A stretch of 64,000 bases of DNA from Cytophagales bacterium (GTDB lineage Bacteria; Bacteroidota; Bacteroidia; Cytophagales; Spirosomataceae): the NCBI GenBank assembly GCA_013298125.1, contig JAAFJP010000030.1, positions 1-64,000 of the forward strand, read 5' to 3'. The translations under genes and the position numbers were made by a program. Each line of letters starts with the position of its first letter. The first letter of the stretch is position 1. Below are positions 55,204-62,868 of the stretch, piece by piece. The notes under the pieces were generated by a model. That model did no database searches, was not told the origin of the DNA, and saw only the letters and a program-made list of their open reading frames with translations.

Positions 55204-55725
55204 TTAGTTTTGCTGAAATAAGATTGCTTTATAATGATGCAAGGTATGATAAATCGTGAAATAAAGCATCTCACGAATGGTTAATTTTCCGAGAACGGGA
55301 TGTGGAATCAAGTATTTATCCAAATCCTCTTCTGTAAAATCACCCACCTTTTTCAAGAATGAATCATTGATTTTTTTCAACTCCTCAATCAAGTCATCTT
55401 TTTTGTTTTCTACTGTTATATTCTCTGGGACAAATTTCTCCGTTGCCACTGCACCTTCTTCTAATGCTTTGCGGTATTTCGCCCCCATTTCGTCATAATT
55501 TCGAGCTTCACGATTCAGTTTTCCAAAGAATAAAAGGGCAAAATTAGGCAATGAAAAAGCCATATTCAAAGGCTTTACCGAAAGCGATAAATGCTTACAA
55601 TTCTCTGCAATCGACCATTTGTTATCTTTTCTAACATAAAAAATGGTATCGTCTGCCTTCCGCAAAGTATCATCGACTATCGAAAATCCTTCGGCGAGTT
55701 TTTGGAGTATTTCTTGTTTTGTCAT
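55204..55725 (-). CDS. DinB-family protein (2 of 2)
   Basis: The 173-residue protein also has the DinB four-helix pattern, with the metal-site His in SIAENCKHLSLSV and in YHTLHHYKAILFQ. It is the upstream of a pair; the downstream member starts 7 bp beyond its stop codon. Two consecutive DinB-fold genes are common where the domain has been duplicated. Confidence 0.85.
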   Translation of the reverse strand: MTKQEILQKLAEGFSIVDDTLRKADDTIFYVRKDNKWSIAENCKHLSLSVKPLNMAFSLPNFALLFFGKLNREARNYDEMGAKYRKALEEGAVATEKFVPENITVENKKDDLIEELKKINDSFLKKVGDFTEEDLDKYLIPHPVLGKLTIREMLYFTIYHTLHHYKAILFQQN

Positions 55726-55793
55726 TTTAGGGTTTTTCTAAAATTTAATATTAGTTTCTGCATTTTTACTGCCAACTGCATACTAAAAACTGC

Positions 55794-56969
55794 CTACTTT
55801 TTAGTTATCCAAGCCCACAACATTTCGCATTCAATGGGGGCTTGTCCGCTTTCGTCAGTTACTGAAACGGCTATTAAAATCTCTCCTTTTTCCTGATTTT
55901 TCATCATTGCTTTTTGCTCTTCGGTGATGGTCGCAACGGCTCGCATACTACCCGAAGAACGCCTCACAAAATTGGTTTTGATAGATTTTATCAAAGGAAT
56001 TTTGTTGTCGTCAATATTCATCCCTACGACCATTCCCGTGGCTGTTTCTGCCAATAAAACCATCGCCGCAGCGTGTACTTGCCCGATGTGATTTCGGTTT
56101 TTGGGTTTATTTTCAATGCTTGCAATGACTCTCTCGGTGGTCATTTCTTCAAAAGAAATTCCTGCCGTACCGACAAAACGGACGGTTCTGCCGATGAGAA
56201 ATGAAAGAACCCATTTTGGGTAATTTTTGACTTTGTTTACTGTTCTGGCTAAGTTATTCATAGATTTTTTTTTCTTTTTCAATTTTATCAAAGACTGAGC
56301 GTATCTGACCATTTCTAATAAAGTCAAATCTTTTTTTGCATCATTTTCCATTATTTTACGAGCAATCTTAATGCTTCGCTCATCCGCTTTCTGAAAATTT
56401 CCTCCATCAAAAGGTGGCTGAGGGTCGTATTCTAAAACAAGTTGATAACCTTTTGCCTTTTCTTCTCCCAAAATTTGACCTACCAAAAACAAGCTCATAT
56501 CTATTCCTGCCGATACGCCCGCCGCCGTAATGATCTTTCCGTTTTGAATAAATCTTTCGGAGGTTGGTATCGCTTCGTAATCTTTCAATAAATGACTAAC
56601 CGCCCAATGAGTTGTGGCAGGCAAGCCTTTGAGAATGCCAGCCGCCCCCAAAATAATAGACCCCGAACAAACGGAAGTAGTCCAAGTGGTAGTTTCGTGA
56701 ATTTTCTGAATCCATGAAATTACGGTTTTATTTTTTATTTCTTTCAAAAAACCAACCGTTGAGCCTGGAATCAATAATATATCTGCTGTAGTGATTTCTG
56801 AAATATCATACTCGGCAACCAATTTTAGGAAATGAGTATCTGTAACGATAACTCCCTTTTCTTTGGCAACAAATTTTACCTTTGCATTCGGTAATCTACT
56901 CAAAACTTCATAAGGTCCAACAGTATCAAGGGCTGTCAATCCATTGTAAATATAAATTACTATTTCCAT
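55794..56969 (-). CDS. DJ-1/PfpI-type protein fused to DUF4442 (fusion depends on an A9 run)
   Basis: The ORF codes for 391 residues. Residues 1 to about 225 are a DJ-1/PfpI (GATase1-like) domain: IYIYNGLTALDTVGPYEVLS, then VCSGSIILGAAGILKGLPATTHW with the nucleophile Cys, and GVSAGIDMSLFL. The C-terminal part, starting MNNLARTVNKVKNYPKW, is a DUF4442 hotdog-type thioesterase-like domain of 155 residues. They are joined by a lysine-rich stretch encoded by a run of nine A residues (56265-56273). With eight A residues the first ORF would stop at a TGA overlapping the ATG at 56261 (ATGA), which is the usual arrangement for two coupled genes. Either a real fusion, a slippery site or a sequence error. 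Confidence 0.75.
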   Translation of the reverse strand: MEIVIYIYNGLTALDTVGPYEVLSRLPNAKVKFVAKEKGVIVTDTHFLKLVAEYDISEITTADILLIPGSTVGFLKEIKNKTVISWIQKIHETTTWTTSVCSGSIILGAAGILKGLPATTHWAVSHLLKDYEAIPTSERFIQNGKIITAAGVSAGIDMSLFLVGQILGEEKAKGYQLVLEYDPQPPFDGGNFQKADERSIKIARKIMENDAKKDLTLLEMVRYAQSLIKLKKKKKSMNNLARTVNKVKNYPKWVLSFLIGRTVRFVGTAGISFEEMTTERVIASIENKPKNRNHIGQVHAAAMVLLAETATGMVVGMNIDDNKIPLIKSIKTNFVRRSSGSMRAVATITEEQKAMMKNQEKGEILIAVSVTDESGQAPIECEMLWAWITKK

Positions 56970-57029
56970 GTTGAAATTTAATTAAAAAATTGGGCAAAAT
57001 CATTGACTTTACCCAATCTGTACCACAAG

Positions 57030-57905
57030 TCATTTTATAAAACCTTCTAAATCCTTCAAAGCTCTCGCCCAAAGGGTTTCTTTAAATTTCTTTCTGAAAA
57101 AACCAAAATGTCCTATCTCTTTTTCTCCAATTTCTTGGGGCGTTACGCAATCAATTTTTATGTCTCCCGTACTCTTGACGTGCTTCCAAAACATGGGTAT
57201 AGAACGAGCGTTTGAGATAGGGTCGTCCGTGGTCCAATATACTTGAATCGGGAAAGTTAATTCTTGAAAAAAGCCCTTATCCGCTGATTCAGAGGCATAT
57301 TTGTGATTAAAAAAGTATTCTGGAACACTGCACCAATTCCGCCAATCTAAGACAATTTGCTTGGGTAAATCCTCCATCAAACCCAATTTTTTAGCGGCAA
57401 CATATCCGAATAAAAGATTAGAAATTGGGGTAAAAATCTGGAAGAAAAAATGCGTTTGAAGTCTATATCCCAAAGGCATAAAATTCCAGTAACCCACCGA
57501 AGTAGCGAACGTAACCATGCCCTTAATTTTATGATGATTGGGCATCATTCCAGCTTTTTGACCACCTACGCTATGCCCCATGATGAGCTTGGGCAATGCT
57601 GGAAATTGGGCATCTAAGTAGTCCAAAACGGCGGGCATATCACGTTGTCCCCACATCACGTAGTCATACGTACAGCCACGCAAACCACCCTCGGGCGTAG
57701 ATTCGCACACACCTCGATAGTCGAATATACAGGCTACGAAGCCATTTTCGACTAAATAATTGGCAAAAGGAAGGTAATATTCTTTGGGGGCTGCTGTGGC
57801 AGAATTGATTTGGACGACGGCTTTGGGTTGTCCGTCGGGCGTTAAAAGTATGGCTGAGAGTTCAACGCCATCTTCACATTTTATTTTTATTTTTTGTTGA
57901 TTCAT
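57030..57905 (-). CDS. Alpha/beta-hydrolase family protein
   Basis: With the ATG at 57905 (MNQQKIKIKCEDGVEL) the protein has 291 residues. PKLIMGHSVGGQKAG carries the GxSxG nucleophile elbow, and ACIFDYRGVCESTPEG is the oxyanion-side loop of esterase-like hydrolases. The C-terminal His is in EKEIGHFGFFRKKF. The gene is downstream of an inverted repeat that covers its start codon, a likely operator. Substrate unknown. The TTG start at 57914 would lie inside the operator. Confidence 0.85.
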   Translation of the reverse strand: MNQQKIKIKCEDGVELSAILLTPDGQPKAVVQINSATAAPKEYYLPFANYLVENGFVACIFDYRGVCESTPEGGLRGCTYDYVMWGQRDMPAVLDYLDAQFPALPKLIMGHSVGGQKAGMMPNHHKIKGMVTFATSVGYWNFMPLGYRLQTHFFFQIFTPISNLLFGYVAAKKLGLMEDLPKQIVLDWRNWCSVPEYFFNHKYASESADKGFFQELTFPIQVYWTTDDPISNARSIPMFWKHVKSTGDIKIDCVTPQEIGEKEIGHFGFFRKKFKETLWARALKDLEGFIK

Positions 57906-57934
57906 CTTTACCAAACGATTGTTTGGTAAAGATG
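57903..57934. promoter_or_regulatory. Perfect palindromic operator over the hydrolase start
   Basis: CATCTTTACCAAAC and GTTTGGTAAAGATG are 14-bp perfect arms around a 4-bp centre. The core ACCAAAC-GATT-GTTTGGT is of the size and symmetry bound by TetR-family repressors, and the left arm includes the gene's start codon. No TetR gene is in the window. Repressor identity is inference. Confidence 0.6.
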
Positions 57935-57960
57935 TGAGATGATTTTTAGAAAAGCAAATT

Positions 57961-58383
57961 TTATTTTAATTTCATCCGAAAACTATCCTCCATTTCCTCA
58001 AAAATTCTAAAACCTAAATCTTGATAAAATTGAATGGCTCTATGATTCATTTTCAGAACTTCTAACCGAATTTTAGGATAATTTCTGATTAAATCTTCCA
58101 TGATAATTTTACCAATTCCTTGCCCTTGAAAATGCTGTAAAATCATCAAATTTGCCAAGAAGATATGGTCATCAAATGGAATAGTTTCGAGATAGCCGAT
58201 TGGTTCATTTTGTAGCTCAATTATTTGGAAATGCTCTTTTTTGTATGCTGACTGATGAAATTCTCTTTGTGAAATATCATTCCAACCCCAGAGTAATTCC
58301 AAGTATTCTTGCAAGGCATTTTTCTTGATTTTATAAGTCAAATCAAGGTCTTCATCGCTGGCTTTTCGGATGTTGAATATCAT
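57961..58383 (-). CDS. GNAT-family N-acetyltransferase
   Basis: The 140-residue protein has QGQGIGKIIMEDLIRNY (acetyl-CoA loop) preceded by HIFLANLMILQHF, and NHRAIQFYQDLGFRIFEEM. It is a single GNAT domain. Its start overlaps the stop of the Gfo/Idh/MocA gene by 4 bp (ATGA), so the two are co-translated. Confidence 0.87.
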   Translation of the reverse strand: MIFNIRKASDEDLDLTYKIKKNALQEYLELLWGWNDISQREFHQSAYKKEHFQIIELQNEPIGYLETIPFDDHIFLANLMILQHFQGQGIGKIIMEDLIRNYPKIRLEVLKMNHRAIQFYQDLGFRIFEEMEDSFRMKLK

Positions 58384-59459
58384 ACTAATTTTACTTTCTT
58401 CCCCGTCTTAGCCGCCTCAAAAGCCGCCATCATAATTTTCACATCTCGCAAACCTTCTTCGCCAGGCGTTCTCATCGGGCGATTATTGATGATGTCTCCA
58501 CAAATACCGTCCAACATTAAGGTTTGATGATGCACAATCGGGAATTTCATTTCTCCTTTGGAAGTTTTGCCTTTCAGAGGTCCATAATCGAAGGCGGGCG
58601 ACATCTCCAAATTACCATTTTCGTAACCTACATACAGGCGTTGCAAGTACGAGTTATACGTAGTGGTATGATTAGAAATCGCTCCACTCGGAAATTTCAT
58701 TTGCCAAAACATCGTTTCCTCAATGCCCTCCACATAAATATCTGGATGGGTTTTCACGGCTTGGGCAGTTACCGAAATCGGCTCTTCGCCCGTAGCGTAT
58801 CGGGCAGCGTTTACGGCATATACACCCACGTCCATCATAGGTCCTCCGCCCGAGAGTTTTGGAATCATTCGCCAAGCCTTTTTATCTCTTAACGGAAACC
58901 CAAAACTTGACTCAACAAAGGCTACTTTGCCAAAATCTTTATCCTTCGCCAATCGCATGACTTCATTTGTAAATGGTTCATAATGAAGACGATAGCCAAT
59001 GGAAAGCGTTACTTTTGCCACCTTGCAAGCCGCCATCATTTCCTCACATTCTTTTACAGAAATTGCCATTGGTTTTTCACAAATAACGTGTTTACCCGCC
59101 TTTGCCGCCCGCAAAACAAACTCATGGTGCATTCCATTGGGCAAAACCACATAGACCACATCGATATCTGGATTCTTAGAGATTTCGTCAAAATTTTGAT
59201 AATTATAAATGTTCTTGTCTGGAATGTCATACTTCTTTTTCCAAGTTTCAGCCTTTGCGGGCGTACCCGTAACGATACCCACCAAACGACAAAATTGTGT
59301 GTTTACGAAGGATGGGGCAAGATTATTGGTTGCATAACTACCCAAACCAACAAGAGCAACGCCTAATTTTTTCTCAGGTAAACAGGCTTGCGAAACGAAA
59401 GGAATAGCAACAGAACTTGCCACAAAGGTTTTTAGGAAATCACGACGGGTATTTTTCAT
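58380..59459 (-). CDS. Tat-exported Gfo/Idh/MocA oxidoreductase (glucose-fructose oxidoreductase-like)
   Basis: The 359-residue protein starts MKNTRRDFLKTFVASSVAIP, a Tat signal, and has a Rossmann fold with GVALVGLGSYATNNLAP, VYVVLPNGMHHEFVLRA and KHVICEKPMAISVKECEEM, the last with the EKP motif. Catalytic tyrosine/lysine residues are in SIGYRLHYEPF. It resembles the exported glucose-fructose oxidoreductase-like group. It precedes a co-translated acetyltransferase gene. Substrate is a sugar, not specified. Confidence 0.88.
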   Translation of the reverse strand: MKNTRRDFLKTFVASSVAIPFVSQACLPEKKLGVALVGLGSYATNNLAPSFVNTQFCRLVGIVTGTPAKAETWKKKYDIPDKNIYNYQNFDEISKNPDIDVVYVVLPNGMHHEFVLRAAKAGKHVICEKPMAISVKECEEMMAACKVAKVTLSIGYRLHYEPFTNEVMRLAKDKDFGKVAFVESSFGFPLRDKKAWRMIPKLSGGGPMMDVGVYAVNAARYATGEEPISVTAQAVKTHPDIYVEGIEETMFWQMKFPSGAISNHTTTYNSYLQRLYVGYENGNLEMSPAFDYGPLKGKTSKGEMKFPIVHHQTLMLDGICGDIINNRPMRTPGEEGLRDVKIMMAAFEAAKTGKKVKLV

Positions 59460-59480
59460 GTTTTTTTGGGGTTTATTTTT

Positions 59481-59635
59481 TTACCGCAAGGACGGGAGGA
59501 CGCAAATTAAAAAGGTTCTTCTATAATTTCTGGGCTAACGCAGGCAGGGTTCAAAACCCTGCCTGCGTTCATTCTCGTATAAATCGTAGTTGAATCATTA
59601 AAAATAAACCTTGCGTCCTCCCGTCCTTGCGGTTA
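59481..59635. repeat. Nested double palindrome
   Basis: Outer arms ACCGCAAGGACGGGAGGACG (59483 onward) and its complement (59611-59634) enclose a second, independent palindrome AACGCAGGCAGGGTT-CAA-AACCCTGCCTGCGTT (59537-59569). Two unrelated palindromic elements are thus nested, in the gap between the Gfo/Idh/MocA and NTF2-like genes. Confidence 0.9.
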
Positions 59636-59641
59636 ATTATC

Positions 59642-60112
59642 TCACAACTCCTTCCGAGCCATATAATTTTCTAAGCCAGCCATTGCAGTGGTTCTTACTT
59701 TTTGATGTAAAAAGCCCGTCCAACCTAATAATTTACCCATGATTCCCAAAGATTGTGAAGCCCAACGGTGGAAATTAAAACTGTCTCGATGCGTTAAGAT
59801 TTTACCGTCTTTAAAGGTAAACTTGGCATCAATAACGTTGTGAACTTGATTGCCCGTTTGTGAAAACGTGTACCAAGCCTCCCAATGGGCTTTTCCAGAA
59901 GAATCATTGGCTTGAATACCAGAAAATTCCATTCGTAAATCCGTACCTCTTTCAATCAACATCCTCCACATCATCCCGATTTGTTTTCCCTTCAAATCAA
60001 AGGCTTCGTCCTTGAAAGTTGCCTCTTCGTGATAACATTCAGCCATCGTGTGATAGTCTTTTTGTGCGAAGGCTTCGTAAAATTTGTAGATTAATTGTTC
60101 GTTTGCGTGCAT
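59642..60112 (-). CDS. NTF2-like/SnoaL-like protein
   Basis: The 156-residue protein has the alpha+beta cone fold of the SnoaL/NTF2 family: an N-terminal helix pair (LIYKFYEAFAQKDYHTMAEC), and HRDSFNFHRW near the end. It has the conserved helix-strand order without identifiable catalytic pair, so it may be a binding protein or a small-molecule isomerase. Stop and 3' end lie directly beside the nested palindrome. Confidence 0.8.
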   Translation of the reverse strand: MHANEQLIYKFYEAFAQKDYHTMAECYHEEATFKDEAFDLKGKQIGMMWRMLIERGTDLRMEFSGIQANDSSGKAHWEAWYTFSQTGNQVHNVIDAKFTFKDGKILTHRDSFNFHRWASQSLGIMGKLLGWTGFLHQKVRTTAMAGLENYMARKEL

Positions 60113-60320
60113 GGTTGTCTTGGGTTTGTTAAAGTATCTGCATAAATTTACATAAGAAGTCGTTAAGTTTTAAGTCTGTAAGTCGATAAGTTAAAAAAAG
60201 CTCATAAATGAATGATTCCTAATTAATAATGTACATATTTCAGATTAAAAAAGACATAAACTATTTCAACCAAAACTTAAAATATATTATTTATCAAAAC
60301 AATTCCTGTCAAAGCATAAA

Positions 60321-61196
60321 ATGAAAATCCTCCCCTTTTTACTTACCATTTGCTTTTTTAGTTTCGTAAAATCCGACAAGCCCGCTTATTTGTTGTACGA
60401 CAAAGACTTGAAGGCTGTTTCTTACGAAAATATGCTCAAAGAATTGTCTCAGGCAGACATCGTTTTCTTTGGTGAATTACACGATAACTCCTTGAATCAC
60501 TGGCTCGAATTGCAGGTTACGAAGGATATTTTTCAAGTCAAAAAAGAGAAATTAGTCTTGGGTGCAGAGATGTTTGAAGCTGATAATCAGACCGTTGTGG
60601 ATGAATATTTAAAATCACTCATCACCGCCAAACAGTTTGAAACCGAAGCAAAAGTTTGGCAAAATTATCAGACAGATTATAAGCCTTTATTGGATTTTGC
60701 CCAACAAAATAAACTCAAATTTATCGCTACCAATATTCCCAGAAGATACGCAAGCATCGTATCAAAGGGTGGATTAGAAGCTCTCAATCAACTTTCGGAT
60801 GATGCCAAAAAGAACATTGCCACACTACCCATTGATGTAGATTTAACACTACCCGCCTACGCAGAAATGATGAAAATGGGCGGAATGCACGGAAGCGGAG
60901 GCATGAATATGTCGGCTGAAAATATCACCAAAGCCCAAATAATTAAGGATGCCACGATGGCAAGTTTTATCTTGAAAAATTATGTAGCTGGACAAACCTT
61001 TTTACATTACAACGGCAGTTATCATTCCAATAATTTTGAGGGAATTGTTTGGCATTTGAAAAAGAAAAATCCTAAATTGAAGATTGTTACCATCAATACC
61101 ATTCAAGCCAAAGACATCACGCAACCCTCTGAGAAAGAGAAGAATACGGCTATTTTTATCTTTGCGATTCCTGATGATATGACGAAGAGTTATTGA
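60321..61196 (+). CDS. ChaN-family (DUF399) protein
   Basis: The 291-residue protein has an N-terminal hydrophobic signal (MKILPFLLTICFFSFVKS) and the ChaN family motifs DIVFFGELHDNSLNHWLELQ, GAEMFEADNQ and FIATNIPRRYA, and QTFLHYNGSYHSNNF, where the histidines may bind heme or metal. A Met-rich segment (MMKMGGMHGSGGMNMS) lies in the lid. It acts outside the cytoplasm, possibly in heme or iron handling. It stands alone before the M4 protease gene. Confidence 0.85.
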   Translation: MKILPFLLTICFFSFVKSDKPAYLLYDKDLKAVSYENMLKELSQADIVFFGELHDNSLNHWLELQVTKDIFQVKKEKLVLGAEMFEADNQTVVDEYLKSLITAKQFETEAKVWQNYQTDYKPLLDFAQQNKLKFIATNIPRRYASIVSKGGLEALNQLSDDAKKNIATLPIDVDLTLPAYAEMMKMGGMHGSGGMNMSAENITKAQIIKDATMASFILKNYVAGQTFLHYNGSYHSNNFEGIVWHLKKKNPKLKIVTINTIQAKDITQPSEKEKNTAIFIFAIPDDMTKSY

Positions 61197-61392
61197 TTAT
61201 GTTAAGACAAAATAGAGACAAATTGCAGAGTAACCTACCGTTCAGTAAATATTAAAGATAATGATAGTTATTTTGAATATAATCTTCAAACTTTGACTAA
61301 ATCATTCTGTTTTCTTAATGAGTATTTTCCACAAAAAACTGGATAAATCCTCATAAAAACAGAATATTCATAAACTTTAAAATATACTTAAC

Positions 61393-62412
61393 ATGAAAAA
61401 ATGTAATTGTTTTTGTTCAATTATTCCGCCTGATATGGTGGATAATCTTAAAAAAAATGGCGTTGATGTTGGCAAAGGAATGGCAAATGCTGACCGAGGT
61501 TTTCGGATGAGAAGAAAGCTCAAAATAGCGAGTATGGGTGCGATTCAGCCACTCGTGGGTAATGCCAATCGGATTGTGTATGACTGCCAGCACACCACTA
61601 ATCGTCAATTGGCTTTGGTCAGAAATGAAGGGGCAGCGGCAAGTGTTGATGTTTCTGTTAATAATGCTTATGATTTTGCGGGTAAGGTTCGAGAGTTTTA
61701 TAGAACCGTACTTGGCTGGAATTCAATTGATAACAACGGATTAGACATTATCCTGAATGTACATTACAGCAAAAAATATAACAATGCTTTTTGGGATGGT
61801 TCACAGATGACTTTTGGCGATGGGGATGGTGTGATTTTCGTGGATTTTACAAAATCATTGGATGTGGCAGGACACGAAATGAGTCATGGCGTAGTGCAAT
61901 ATACAGCTAATTTGACCTATTCTGGACAGCCAGGGGCTTTGAATGAACACTATGCTGATGCCATGGGGATTGCCATTAAACAATATGCTCTTGGACAAAC
62001 CGCTCAAACTTCTGACTGGTTGGTAGGTGCTGACATCATGGGTCCACAATTGCAAGGTATGGCAATTCGCTCAATGAAAGCTCCTGGGACAGCTTATAAT
62101 CATCCCCTTTTGGGACGTGATCCACAACCTGATAATATGGCAAATCTTTATACAGGGGCAGCCGATAACCGTGGGGTACACATCAATAGCGGTATTCCGA
62201 ATAAGGTTTTCTATTTAGTTTCCATCGGAATTACTACCGTGAGTGCTACTAAACTATGGTTTGAAACCTTGAAAGTATTGAAGCCAATGACTAATTTTAA
62301 AGGCTTCAAAACCGCTATCAAAAAAATGGCTAAGAAAATGGTGAATGCAGGAAAACTACCCGCTACTACGATTGGTATTGTGGATAGTGCTTTTGCGACG
62401 GTTGGTTTATAA
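61393..62412 (+). CDS. M4-family metallopeptidase, protealysin-like
   Basis: The 339-residue protein has a short N-terminal pro-region with no signal peptide, as in protealysin. The active site is HEMSH at residues 161-165 plus Glu185 in LNEHYADAMG, giving the H-E-x-x-H...E zinc site. RGVHINSGIPNKVFYL supplies the third active-site His, typical of thermolysin-like enzymes. Two Cys (4, 6, 8 in the pro-region) are unusual. The gene is followed after 11 bp by an emfourin-like gene, the specific inhibitor of protealysin-type proteases. Confidence 0.9.
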   Translation: MKKCNCFCSIIPPDMVDNLKKNGVDVGKGMANADRGFRMRRKLKIASMGAIQPLVGNANRIVYDCQHTTNRQLALVRNEGAAASVDVSVNNAYDFAGKVREFYRTVLGWNSIDNNGLDIILNVHYSKKYNNAFWDGSQMTFGDGDGVIFVDFTKSLDVAGHEMSHGVVQYTANLTYSGQPGALNEHYADAMGIAIKQYALGQTAQTSDWLVGADIMGPQLQGMAIRSMKAPGTAYNHPLLGRDPQPDNMANLYTGAADNRGVHINSGIPNKVFYLVSIGITTVSATKLWFETLKVLKPMTNFKGFKTAIKKMAKKMVNAGKLPATTIGIVDSAFATVGL

Positions 62413-62423
62413 TTTTCAAAGAA

Positions 62424-62705
62424 ATGGACATCAAATTCACACGTTCAGGCGGATTTATGGGCGGGCTTTTCGAGAAAAAAATCAGTCAGGAACATTTACC
62501 TTCTGACTTACAAAATATCGTCCAAAATCTTATCGAAAATAAAGCTCAATACAAAAAAATAAAGCCCTCAGAGCAACTGAGAGATGGGTTTGTGTATTCT
62601 TTGGAAATAAAAAAACTTAGTCCAAAATTGAAACTGACCTTTGATGATGGGAATTTACCAGCAGAATTATCATCGCTGGTCAATCATTTTTTGACTTCGG
62701 AATAG
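62424..62705 (+). CDS. Emfourin-like protease inhibitor
   Basis: The 93-residue protein starts MDIKFTRSGGFMGGLFEKKI and has RDGFVYSLEIKKLSPKLKL and DDGNLPAELSSLVNHFL, matching the emfourin pattern in order: an RSGGFxG start, a DGFxY strand, and a DDG-LP-L end. Emfourin binds and inhibits protealysin-type M4 proteases. It lies 11 bp downstream of an M4 protease gene, the same arrangement as in Serratia. Identification is by pattern, with no search run. Confidence 0.85.
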   Translation: MDIKFTRSGGFMGGLFEKKISQEHLPSDLQNIVQNLIENKAQYKKIKPSEQLRDGFVYSLEIKKLSPKLKLTFDDGNLPAELSSLVNHFLTSE

Positions 62706-62721
62706 TTTAAAGATTAGGTTG

Positions 62722-62752
62722 AGGAAGTCTTCGCTTAAAGCGGAGACTTCCT
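62722..62752 (+). terminator. Hairpin after the emfourin-like gene
   Basis: AGGAAGTCTTCGCT and AGCGGAGACTTCCT pair (14 bp, one G-U/mismatch) around a 3-base loop. There is no strong T-run, so it may be a terminator or repeat hairpin. Confidence 0.5.
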
Positions 62753-62868
62753 TGTTTAAAGGCGTTCATTATCAAATAATTAACCAATTTTCAATAACTA
62801 ATAACCAATAACCATTCAAAAATCCACAGCTTATTATTTATATTGCATCATAATTCAAAAAATTAGCG

